NCBI GenBank assembly: GCA_022059125.1
Contig: JAEUWY010000002.1
Location: forward strand, 2,604,001 to 2,668,000
Length of the DNA: 64,000 nucleotides
Origin: Corynespora cassiicola
Lineage: Eukaryota; Ascomycota; Dothideomycetes; Pleosporales; Corynesporascaceae
Reading direction: 5' to 3'
The notes under the pieces are model-generated. The model searched no databases. It saw nothing but the letters and a program-made list of their open reading frames with translations, and was not told the DNA's origin. Below, one piece after another: positions 26,419 to 37,616 of this stretch; within the stretch, counting starts at the first letter, position 1, and each line of letters begins with the position of its first letter. A program made the translations under genes and the position numbers.

Positions 26419-26861
26419 TGTTAAGACTGTGCTACAAGCTATGAGCGAGGCTAGAGAGTAAGTAGCTGCTTAGATTGATTCTCGGGGATAAGTACTGGTA
26501 GAGTTACGTGAGTGAAACGATGTGCGATATACTGTACGGGTCTCCGTGTTAGCGATAGAGTACGATAGATTAATAGTTAATTCTAAACGATAGATTTGCT
26601 AACAAAGTAAACATAATTATAAAGTACAATTATGCGAACTATATACTTAATAGTAACCGCGCTCACCCGTACCTATTATAAACGCTTACTATTAGTGCTC
26701 GTAAGCGCTTACTTTGCTAAGGCGTGAGCTCTAAATTACATGTTCCTTTTAGTTACGTGATATAGTACAGCAGTTCCTCCTCGGGCGCGTAATTACATAT
26801 ATGATTAGAGCCGCGCCCTTGATGTTGCCTGCCCGGGTCCTTCTAAGACCGTATCATAACA
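26419..26861 (-). repeat. Family A LTR, right copy (5' LTR)
   Basis: 443 bp, matching 20098-20540 with mostly G/A and C/T differences, followed by the target duplication GCTTA at 26862-26866. Confidence 0.95.
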
Positions 26862-27288
26862 GCTTACTTTTTTCTTCTTTATTAGCCTTATTTAAACTAT
26901 TAAATAATTTATATTTTTTATTAATTCGTTTTATAGTATAATATATACTATTTTTAGATTTATTTAATATATTAGAAATAGTTATAATAGGTGTATTAGT
27001 TTTATATAAAAGATTAACTTTTTCTTTGTAGTCTGAAAATTGAGGTTCCATCTTATATTTGTTTAGAGGAAATAGAGATTCAGATTTAAATTTTTAAAAT
27101 ATTAATTTATATACTAATTTAACTAGCTTATTATTATATAATAATGCTTACATAATCGAAACTTTATTTTTTAAACTTTAATTTTTTATACTTTAAATAT
27201 AAAATTATAGCTCCAGTTTTTTGCTTACGTAATATAAACTAGATCTAATATAGCTAGAGTGAAAAAAAAAGTTAAAATATTTTTGTTA

Positions 27289-27520
27289 ATAAAAAATAAT
27301 TAAGCACTTAATTTTACATTTTTTTTTACTCTTATTTTAAGCTTAATTCTAACCTTAAAACTTTAATACAAATTCTAAACTTTTAATTTTTATATTAAAA
27401 TCTTAATAAATCTCTATTAAATTAATTTTTTTTTATTTTAATAGCTAGTCTATTTAAAAAGTTATCAATGTTTAAAAATTGCTATTTTTTAGAGGGAGTT
27501 TTTTTCGTGTCACCCCACTG
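27289..27520 (-). repeat. Right terminal inverted repeat of mariner copy 2
   Basis: Reverse complement of 18618-18849 with few differences, ending CGTGTCACCCCACTG before the duplicated TA at 27521. Confidence 0.85.
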
Positions 27521-27522
27521 TA

Positions 27523-27758
27523 GTAATAAAGTATAATAAATTAATAGTTAATTTTAAATAATAGATTTACTAATAAAATAAATATAATTATAAAATATAA
27601 TTATATAAACTATATATATATGCCTAAAGCTTCTACTTAGTACTGCTTAGTTACTTAGTACTACTAAATAAACTAATTAATTAAGTATATTACGTAACTG
27701 GCTATAGCGGTACAACTCTGTCAGCTCTGTTATTAGCCTACATTTATAGCTTATAATA
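27523..27758 (-). repeat. Family A' LTR, right copy, second part
   Basis: Continues the LTR interrupted at 18617: GTAATAAAGTATAATAAATT and onward matches 9010-9238. Followed by TTAGT, the target duplication of family A'. Confidence 0.88.
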
Positions 27759-27763
27759 TTAGT

Positions 27764-27841
27764 ATATACTAACTAAAATAAAATAGAAATAAAATAATAT
27801 ACTTACTGCTTATTAATAACAAAATAGAAATAGTAAAAAAA
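27764..27841. repeat. Repeat family D, copy 1 (right part)
   Basis: The tract ACTAACTAAAATAAAATAG and the following A run match 18137-18211. It is the continuation of 8512-8868 on the far side of the family A' insertion. Confidence 0.75.
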
Positions 27842-28221
27842 AACAATATTATAGTATTATAAATACTATTAATAGATTTATTTAAAATAAAAGATATATT
27901 TTTAATAGAAGTATTAGTTTTATATAAAAAATTAACTTTTTTTTTATAGTCTAAAAATTAAGGTTTTATCTTATATTTTTTTAGAAAAAATAGAAATTTA
28001 GATTTCTATTTCTAAAATATTTATTTATATACTAATTTTACTAGTTTATTAATATATAATTAGCGCTTATATAAATAAAACTTTATTTTTTAAATTTATT
28101 TTTCTTATTATTAAATTAAAATTCTACCTCTATTTTTTTTTTACTTAATATAGACTAAACTAAATTTAGTTAGTATAAAATAAAAAGCTTTTATAGTTTT
28201 AAAAAAAAATTACAGCGTATT

Positions 28222-28435
28222 TATAAGGCTATGTCTTATTATAACCTATTATAGCCTATTATAGAGTATTCTAGATTAGCTTAGTTATAAGCGTAATAGT
28301 ATATATTTTTAAGTTACTGTAAGCTGTCTTAGCAGTATTTTTTTTTTCTATATAATAATATATAATTTAGTTTTTTTTACCTGTCTATCTGTATTATTAT
28401 AACTTTTACACTCTACTTTAAATTTATACTTAATA
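28222..28435 (+). repeat. Family B 5' LTR
   Basis: 214 bp, TATAAGGCTATG...TACTTAATA. The termini are presumably TG...CA before RIP. Preceded by GTATT. Confidence 0.88.
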
Positions 28436-29440
28436 TTTAAATTATTTATTATATAGTATAAAATAAACAGTGTTAAACTATTATAGCTAATAACTATACA
28501 GATTTATAAACTCTACTTAGTGTCTTTAAAAGTACTAAAAAAAAAAATTAGTATTTTATACTATAGTAGTAGCGAAAAAAATAGTTAAAAAATAAAAAAA
28601 TAACTATAAATAATAATAAAATAATACTAAATTAGTAGAGCTTAGTAGAGATTATAAGATCTTATTATCGCTAAAACTAAAAAAAAATACTCTGCTTTAA
28701 TTTAAAACGTTAAAAATATTAAAAAAACTACGCTAATAGTTTAAAAATAAATAATAATAATAAAAATTATAATAACTATTTAAATTATGCTGTAGATACG
28801 AGCAGAGCAATATAACAGTTTTTAATAAAGCTATAAGTAATATAAAAATTACTATAATAGTTTATTCTGCACTAGAACGGACAAATTTACTATATTTTAA
28901 ACTACTTTATTATTATAAAAAAAAATAAAGTAGATTATAACTAATAGCTCCGCGATAATAAAAACTACTATATAAAAAATTTATAATACTTTAAAGTAAA
29001 TAAATAAAATTTTTTATTTAGCTTATAATATATAAGTAAAAATATAAAAACTTTTTAAAAGATGTATACAGTATATATACGCTAAAATAATTTATATTAA
29101 GCTTTTATATAGTAAAACTTAAAAAAAAAATACTAAAAGTATTAGATACAGTAAAAAAACGTAAATAATTTATTTATAATTTTATTAAAGTTTATAAATA
29201 AAAACTTTTACAGTCTCTAATAAACTTTTTTTAATTACTTTTAGCTTTTATAAATTAAAATAAAAAAATTAAACTTTTATAAAATAGTAGTTAAATTTAT
29301 TAAAATACTTTTAAAAAAAGTCTAACATAAATTATAATATTTTTTTTAATAAAATTATTTAAATTTTTTACAGATAAAATAGAAAGTAAATAGAATTTAC
29401 AGAAATCTATTATAGAAAAGTAAAATAAAAAAAAATTAAA

Positions 29441-29560
29441 AAAAAAATAAGTAAAAACTTAGTACGCTAATAAGCTTTAATTCTATAAAATTAAACTAAA
29501 AAAAAAATAAGTAAAAACTTAGTACGCTAATAAGCTTTAATTCTATAAAATTAAACTAAA
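29441..29560 (+). repeat. Exact 60-bp tandem duplication in family B gag region
   Basis: Bases 29441-29500 and 29501-29560 are identical, each holding ACTTAGTACGCTAATAAGCT. Sixty is a multiple of three, so the duplication would have kept the frame. Confidence 0.92.
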
Positions 29561-30896
29561 AAAAAAAAAGTAAAAATAATTTATAACAGGCTAAAATGCT
29601 CTAAAAGCATAAGAAAAAATTTAAAATAGATATAGTATACTATACTTATAAAAAACAGAGTTATATTACACTCTGTTATCTAAATAAAATAAAAAAAAAA
29701 GCTTATTTTTCTAATAAAAAAAAAACTTAAAGCTAAAGAGATTAGACTTCTACTTTTTAGCTTATATTAACTTAATATAAGTAAAAAAGTTAGAAAATTT
29801 TAAAAAAATATTAAATATTAAAAAATTTACGCTACTTTTTTCTAAAGTAGAAATAGAAAATTTTATAAAGCTAGATACTATAGTAAATAGCAGAGCATAG
29901 TTTAATATTATTTTAGTAACAATAGTAAAAAAACAGAATTTAGTTATTTATTCTGTACTAGAAATTATTTTACTGTTTTTAAATAAATTAAATTATACTA
30001 TTTATAAATTTATAGTTGCGGAAGTATATATTAAAAATTTAAAAAACAAAATATAAATTTATAAAATTCTATTTATAGTTACTAATTTTAAAAAACTACT
30101 AATATATTTAGAACTATTTTAAATTAATTAGTTTAATTTAAAGTTAAATTTTTAGAGCTAAAAAATACTTTTTAAAAATATTAAAAGTTATAATAGTTTA
30201 AACTATATTAAAGTAGTTATAGAAAACGTAGATTAGTTTAAAAAAATACTTTTAAATTCTAATACAGACGTTTACGTTTATTTAATTAGTTAATTTTAAA
30301 ATATATTAGCGTTTAAGCTAAAAACGTCTGTTCTAAAACTAAAATACTAAAAATTTAAAAATATAGCTAAATTTAATAAAGTATTAGTGCTACTTATATA
30401 TAATAACTAAAATTTTATAATAAAGCTGTAATTTAGTACAAGTTCATCTTACTAACTACTCTATAATATATTAATAATTAAACTAAAATATTTTTATAAA
30501 TATATAAAAAAGTATTTTTAAAAAAAATAAATATAACAGTTAAAATTTCTAGCTAAAACATCTATTTTTTTTATAAAAAAAAATAGAACTTTATAACTAT
30601 ATATTAATTATAAAAATTTAAATAAAATAATAGTTAAAAACTAGTATCTGTTACTACTTATAGCTAAATTTTTAAAAAAATTATTAAAAATAAAATAGTT
30701 TATAAAGTTAAATATTTAAAAAGTGTACTATAAAATACGTATTTAAAAAAGTAATAAATAAAAAACAGCTTTTAAAATAAAATATAGTTATTTTAAATAT
30801 TTTATAATACTTTTTAGCCTAACTAATACTTCTACTATTTTTTAATTTTATATTAACTAAATTTTAGCAGAGCTAGTTAATATAATATATATTATA

Positions 30897-30908
30897 TATT
30901 TAGATAAT
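30897..30908 (+). other. RT catalytic box of family B, mutated to YLDN
   Basis: TAT TTA GAT AAT, with the second Asp codon changed to Asn by a TpG to TpA change. The flanking residues IIY and ILVYS identify the motif. Confidence 0.85.
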
Positions 30909-31617
30909 ATTTTAGTTTATTCTAACACAGAAAAAGCTTATATAAATTATATTAGAGAAGTTTTAGAAAAACTAAAGTAGACTAAATTATATATAAAATT
31001 TAGTAAGTATAAATTCTATACATAACAGATAGAATACCTAAAATATATAATATATTTAGAAAAAATTAGAATTAACTTAAAAAAGTTAAAATAATTTAAA
31101 ACTAGCTAATACTAAAAATAGTAAAAAATATTAGAGTATTTATTAGTTTTATAAATTATTATAAAAAGTTTATTACTAACTTTTTTTATATTACTTTACT
31201 ATTAACTAAAATAATTTAAAAAAGGCTAAACGCAGCTAGAGGCGGCTATATTTAAAAAAAAAAATATAAAAGTTAATTTTAATTAAAAAATAAAATAAGC
31301 TTTTATATAAACAAAAAATACTTTTTTTTTAATTCTAATTTTAGCTTATTTTAATTTTTAAAAACTAATAAAAGTTAAATTAAACGCCTTAAAAAGCGTA
31401 ATTTATAGTATTATAAGCTAGAAAAACCTAAGCTAAAACAGAAAAAACTAATAAAAACTTATTAGATTTTTTTTAAAAAAAATAGACTAAGCTAAATATA
31501 ATTATAATACTTATAATAAAAAACTACTTATAATAAATAAAAGTTTATTTTATTAGTAATACTATTTTTAAAAAACGCTATTTAAGCTTTTTACAGACTA
31601 TAATAACTTTAAATAAT

Positions 31618-31719
31618 TTATAAAAATAAAAATACTTAACTACCGCTAGATTAGAGTATATAAAAAATTTATAAAAATAAAAATACTTAACTACCGCTAG
31701 ATTAGAGTATATAAAAAAT
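31618..31719 (+). repeat. Exact 51-bp tandem duplication in family B pol region
   Basis: Bases 31618-31668 and 31669-31719 are identical and contain CTTAACTACCGCTAGATTAG. The length is a multiple of three. It lies in the RNase H part of pol. Confidence 0.92.
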
Positions 31720-33621
31720 TTATAAAATATAATTTTATTATAAATTATTATTTAGAAAAGCTAAACTCTACAGACAGTTTATTAAAAAAACTAAATTATA
31801 TAAAAAAGGCTTAATAACTATTATAGAAAAGTAATAAAGCCTATATAAAGCTACTATAAGCTATAATAACCCGGAAATTTTTATAAAACTTTATACTACT
31901 AGTAATAATTATAAAATTATTTAAAAAGTATATAAATAGTATTAAAATATTTTAGATTAAATATTAAAGGCTTCCGGGACTCTATATTAGAAAAAAACTA
32001 CCTAAAAAAAAAAAGAACAGAAAAAAAAGTTTAGAAAAAAATAAAAATATTTTAATTTTAGAATTTTGCAGTAAAAACAGTAAAAAAAAAAATAACTTTT
32101 TTAAAAAAAAAATAAAAACTTTTTACCTCTACTTTAAAATAATATTAAATAACTAATTAGTTAAAATTGTAACTAAGTACAGATTAAAAAAAAGCTAAAA
32201 TATTTTAAAAATACTATAATAGCTTAATAGCAGATTATTTTAAAGTAAAAAAAACGCTAAAAAAAAATTAAACGTAAATACTATTAAAAAAAAATTAAAA
32301 AAAATATAAAAGCGTACTGTAATAACTATTTAAAGTATAAAAAATTAGTTATAGCTAAATACCGCTTTTATAGCTTATTAAATTTTTTTTTAATTTTTAA
32401 TAAACTATAGTTAGACGTTATAATAAACTTTATTACTAAATTTTTTTTATTAAAATATTTTAGCTAAGTATATAACTTAATACTAATAGTAGTAGACTAA
32501 TTAATAAAAATAGTTTACTATATACTAGTTTAAGCGAATTAAACTGCTTAAAATTTAGCTTAAATCTAAATAAAAAAAAATAGTTTAACTTTATAGAATT
32601 TTAAAAAATATTATTTTAAATTAAAAACTTTTAATAAATTTTAAATATTAAAATAATTTTTATTACTACTTAGGCACTCTAAAAGTTTTATTCTCTATTT
32701 ATTATTCTAAAATAAATAAATAAATAGAAAAACAGAATTAAACTCTAAAACAGTATTTTAAATACTATTATTATTTAAAATAAAATAACTAAGTAATTTA
32801 GTTATTAATTATAAAATTTACGTATAATAACAGCGTATACGTAACTACTATAACTATATTATTTTAAATATACTATAAAGCAGACTTAAAAGCGCTAAAC
32901 TAGCTTAAAATACCTCTAAGTAGCAGAAAATTATGTTTAAAAAATAATTTAGTAGTAAAAGTACTTACTTTATAAACAGAATATTACTAGAAAATTAAAG
33001 TAGTAAATAAATACTAAAAAAAGTACTCTAATAAAAAAAAAGTATATTTTTTTAGTAATAGAAAATAAAATATTTATATTAAACAGATATATACGCTTAA
33101 TAAAGCTAAAAAAAAAATTAAATTAGAAATATATAAAACTAAAGACTATTATAGTCTAGATTAGACTAAATATATATAAAGTAGATTTATCTAGACTATA
33201 AAGTATCTATTTAGTTTTTTATAACGTAAACTATAAGCGAGCGGCGTATATAAGCGAACAGCGCACCTTCTAACTGCTCTAACACACACTATTTATATTT
33301 ATAATACTACTACTAAAAGAATTCTAATTAACTTACAAAGAGGCCTTTATAGTTTTTACTTTTTTAGCTATTAATAATTACTTAATTTAAAGCGTACGAC
33401 GCGCTGCTAAAGCCTATAAAATTTTAAAAGCTATAGTTTATTATTAATACGCTAGATAACCCGCGCGATATAATTACTAGTCTAACTTAAAACAGCTAAC
33501 TAAAATTAAAAAAAAAGTAATTATTACTTATATTTTTAAGCTAGATTCGCGAGAATTTATATCTATACTAAATACTATATATAATATAGCTAATTAATTA
33601 CTTACTGCGCGAGAGACAGAC

Positions 33622-33827
33622 TGTAAAAAATCTAGCTTCAGGTAATAGTATTTGCTTTACACTAAAATTGATAACAGAAAAATAGCTTAAATAATATATT
33701 AATAGTAGTTTTAAAAATAATACTTATTACGTTTTAAGCGCGCGTTAAGCGCAGGTTTTACGCAGCTTACTTACTTTACACACTAATATAAATACAGAAT
33801 AGCGGGAATCCTGTAATATTTATTACA
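33622..33827 (-). repeat. Family C LTR, left copy (3' LTR)
   Basis: 206 bp, TGTAAAAAATCTAGC...TTTATTACA, preceded by CAGAC. The reverse complement matches 1321-1526. Confidence 0.93.
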
Positions 33828-36800
33828 GAACTTTTTTTTTTAGCTGCAGTCTCTAGCAGCAATCTATTAACTTTAATAAAAAACTTTTACTCTTATTTTA
33901 AAAAGAAAAAAAAGTGTTTAAAAATATGTTCTGCGTTTACGCTTTTAACGCGCTCTACGCGCGTGTTATATATAGTACGTTTACGCGTTATATATTTAAT
34001 TTTATAATATTTATTATATTATAATAGAGTTTGTTTACCGCTTTATATTTTAAAAGTCTAATAAAAGTAAACTATAAAAGTAGTATATAAATAACGGCGC
34101 CCTCGCTCTACTTATATTTAGCACTTTTAAAATATTTTTATACTGTATTTAAAGCGTAAGCTTGTCGCTCTTATTATAGTTTACTATTTTAATTTTAAAT
34201 ATATTAAAAAAACGCATCTCTGTAATGCGCGCTTTTTTATATAGTTTAACGCTAAAAAGTGTGCGGATATTATTACAGCGTATATAATATATATATATTA
34301 CGCGCAGAATATTATAAAGTAAATAAAACTTTATAAAATATCTAAGTACTGTTAGTATAAGTATTATGTTAAAAGTAACTGTAGTAGTTACACAGCTGTA
34401 AGTAATTTTAATATTATATATTATAAGTGCGCTTTAGCTAATATCTACAAATTTCTTAAAAATTTAACAGTTACTTAAATTATTTATACAAGCTTTATAC
34501 GCGCTATAATACTGCTGTTACTACTACTACTATATTTAGAACTAATACTGCTGTAATTACGGCTAGCGTTAAACTTACGTGTTACTAGTACTAATTTAAT
34601 TTTAAGCTTACTAACTACTACTGTATTACTACTTATAGTAGTATATTTTTAAAAATTATTATTTAAATACTTATTACATTAGCGTAATTTTTTAAATTAA
34701 TTTTAGTTAAGTAGTATTATATCGCGAGTGCGCTTAAGTAGATTATTAGCTACTTAGTTTATATAGTAAGTTCGCGTCTGTAACGCATTTATAATATATA
34801 CTAATATATTTATAAAGCGGTAGTACTAGTAGTAGATTAGACGAGTTTAACTCTAAGTTTAAAAACAACTTTAAAAAAAAAAGTAGAAATAGTCTGTCTA
34901 GTAGAAAAAAAAATAAAAAAAAGTAATAATCTGCGTTTTAGTAGGTGCGGCGCTAGTTTAGTGCTACTTTTATATATAGTATTTGTAGACTTTAGGCTAG
35001 TAATTTTTTACTATTTTAATATACGGTTTTAGTGCGATCTTTATACAGTTTATATATTATTTACTTTTTTTTTATACGTAAAGATTTTAGTCCCGATTTG
35101 TAGTTGCGGACTATATTTTCTATATTTTTAAAATTTAAAGCTAAAGTCTATATATTTTAAAAATTATTGTATTTTTTCTAGCGGAGTAAATATTGTAATT
35201 AACTTTTTTTTAAACGTTTTTTAAAAAATTTTTTTACTTTCTAAACTTTTTTTTTTTCTAGTATAATATTAGAGGGGTGTGTGTTATCTTTTTTTTTTTC
35301 TGGTTTTAGTTTCTATCGCTTTAGTAGAGAAATATAGAATATATTATAAATATAATATAAGAGTAGTAGAAGTAAGCGGTATGCCTGCGATTTAACTGCA
35401 TCTTAAATTTTAAATAGGTTAATAAATTTACTAATAAGCTTTCTGCTTAGTTATTATACTAAATTTATATATTTAGTACTAAATAGTACTTAATCTTCTA
35501 GACAGAAAGTCTTATATTTGTATTTTTAGTTATAGTACTAGTATTAATATTTCTGTGCTTTTTTTAGGTGCTCTGTAAACGCTGTTCTTACGCTGTATAT
35601 ATACTTAACTCTATTAATTATATTTAGTATTTTTTTTTTTAGCCTGCTGTTTTTAGAAAGCTTAGTAAATAAAAAATTTTTACTATAAACTGCGTAAAAA
35701 GACGTAGTTTTTATAAATTTATATACTAAGTTATTATAAATAAATTATGCTATTAGTAAAAGTTATATCTAATCGCTTTGAGATAACAAAGTAAATATCT
35801 AAAAGTATTATTTTAGCGTTTAGTTCTAGTATTTAGTTTATCTGTCTGTCTGCAGATAAAAAGCAGTATTTAATCTATACTTTACCTATAGTTAGTAGTA
35901 TATTTCTATCTAAAACTTAGAAGTAAAAATAGCTTCTCTGTCTAATATAATATTTTTCTATATTCTAAATTTTAATATAATATTCGCAAAGTAAGCTTCC
36001 GCGAACTGTTTTACGTCTTATATTTTTAAAGCTAGTATATAGAAAGCTATTTTTAAAAAATAGTATATTATTATAAGAATCGCATTAAACGCGCTTTCTA
36101 AAAAATTCTTTACTAAAAATAAACTAGTAATAAAATTTAGTGTTACTTTTTTAAAAATATTTTTAGGTACCGGCAGCAGTAATAGCTTTTTATATTTACT
36201 ATATTTTAAAGTTTTGCTTTTTTAGTATACAGCGTAAGTTCTTACGTAATTCTAAACGTTTTTACTAATAAAAAGCTAATAATAGATTTTTTTAATTAGC
36301 TTTAGCGTTTTATATACGCTAAAATAGCCTACTATACGCGTGTTATAGTTCTAAAACAAAATTTTTTACTTAATAGCTAGTTCGTTTAGAACGTACACTC
36401 TACTATTATATTTTAGAACTTTTTTTTTATCTAAACGCTAAACGTGCGCTTTACTGCGTTTTTAAATACTATTTTTATTATTTAAATTTATAATCTGTTT
36501 TTAGATAAAAGTGTTTTTTTACTACAGCTAACGCAGAGTTTAAATAAATAATTAAAATTTTACTTTTGCAGGTTCGCTGCTAACTAGTATTTTAGCTAAT
36601 AAATATAATACGTATAGTATATATTTTATAGTACTAGTAGTAGAAATTTAACTAGTTCTGTAAACAGAAGTAATATATATTTTATATATATTTAATAAGC
36701 TGTATTTATTTACAGATCCTCTTACTCTGCTAACTATATTTTTTACTAATAATTTATTCTGTAAAATAAATAATAATTAGATCAGCAGCAGATTTTTCTA

Positions 36801-37604
36801 TATATAATCTGTTTTTTATAAAAAGCTGTCCGCAGAGTTTATTTTTTTTAAGTAATATTCTACTTTAAAATTAAACGCTACTAAATATATTATCTATCTC
36901 GCTTACTGCGGATTAAGCTTCTGTACTATATATATACCGCGTAAGTTATTATAATTATTTAGTACTTATATAGTATACTAAGTGCTTTTAAAATAGTATT
37001 ACTACTGCTTAAAGCTATATATAATAGCTAAAAGCTTTAGGTTGTAGACCTCGTAGTTTAGCTCTATAGTCTGTAATTTTTTTAATATAAAAGTAACTAA
37101 ATACTATTTATAGTTTTTAAATAATTAAAAAAAAATACTTAATATAGTAAAGATTAACGCGTCTGTCTCTACGCAAATTAAATAAATAAAGTTATAATAG
37201 CGCAGAATAGGCGTATTTAAAAAATAAGTTTTTAGCTTTGTAAAAAAATTATTTACAGCCTTATTCTAGTAGAAGTTCTAGCTTTTTTTAAGTAAGTCTG
37301 TAAAAAAAGCAGTTTTTTTTACGTATTTTTTAATAAAGCGTTAGTAAAAGTTAGTAAATTTTAAAAAAAATCGTAGTTTTTTAATATTAGTTAACTACAG
37401 CTATTAAGTAATAGTTTTTATTTAAGTTAGGTTAGCGCATACGCCTCGCGTGTCTATAATAAATTTAAAAAAGTATATTTTATTTAATATAAATATATAT
37501 TTCTATAGATTAATAAACAGTTCTGTTTTTTATAGTAATTTAAGTACTGCGTATACAGCGCGCTAATAAAGCGCAAAATTATTACTACTAGTATAAATAA
37601 AAAT

Positions 37605-37616
37605 ATTATCTAGATA
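37605..37616 (-). other. RT catalytic box of family C, mutated to YLDN
   Basis: The minus strand reads VYLDNIFIYT. The second Asp codon has become Asn, as in families A', B and F. Confidence 0.82.

Larger units (their letters stand above)
20098..26861 (-). mobile_element. Ty3/gypsy family A, youngest element (6764 bp)
   Basis: Complete LTR retrotransposon with two 443-bp LTRs (20098-20540 and 26419-26861), TG...CA termini and 5-bp target duplication GCTTA (20093-20097, 26862-26866), inserted in the mariner transposase exon. Minus-strand order is gag start at 26400, RT with intact YLDD at 23291-23302, and integrase zinc finger at 22345-22160. The frames are broken by many TAG/TAA stops, and the two LTRs differ mainly by transitions, so RIP has acted, but much less than on A', B, C or F. 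Confidence 0.95.
19021..27051 (-). pseudogene. Tc1/mariner transposase, nearly intact, interrupted by gypsy A
   Basis: Joining 27051-26867, 20097-19730, 19625-19470 and 19358-19021 gives 348 codons in one frame with one internal stop (TAA at 19510-19512, from CAA by one transition). An N-terminal helix-turn-helix region comes first. The DDE triad is complete: Asp in VIFSDES (19830-19832), Asp in FQQDNS (19339-19341) and Glu in PIENVW (19234-19236). The last two are separated by 34 residues, so this is the DD34E Tc1 type. Two introns are visible, 19729-19626 (GTAAGT...TAG) and 19469-19359 (GTTAGT...TAG), each with a TACTAAT-like branch site. The first exon is split by the gypsy at target GCTTA. 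The protein is rich in Lys, Asn and Ile. Confidence 0.9.
18618..27520 (-). mobile_element. Tc1/mariner copy 2, split by gypsy A
   Basis: Ends are CAGTGGGGTGACACG and its inverse, flanked by TA (18616-18617, 27521-27522), inserted in an LTR of family A'. The terminal inverted repeats are unusually long, roughly 230 bp (18618-18849 and 27289-27520), and nearly identical. After removing the gypsy A insertion and its duplicated target, 2134 bp remain. It encodes a transposase on the minus strand that is almost intact, unlike the other mariner copies here. Confidence 0.93.
8874..27758 (-). mobile_element. Ty3/gypsy family A' (interrupted, RIP-ruined)
   Basis: Retrotransposon bounded by LTRs at 8874-9238 and 18483-18617 plus 27523-27758, with target duplication TTAGT on each side (8869-8873, 27759-27763). 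Internal sequence parallels family A (20541-26418) base for base apart from RIP-type changes. The order on the minus strand is gag (about 18480 and lower), RT, then integrase (about 11300-9400). The RT box at 12157-12168 reads YLDN. It is interrupted by an E/D composite at about 14915-18211 and by mariner copy 2 at 18618-27520. After removing both, about 6.7 kb remains, close to the 6764 bp of family A. Confidence 0.9.
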
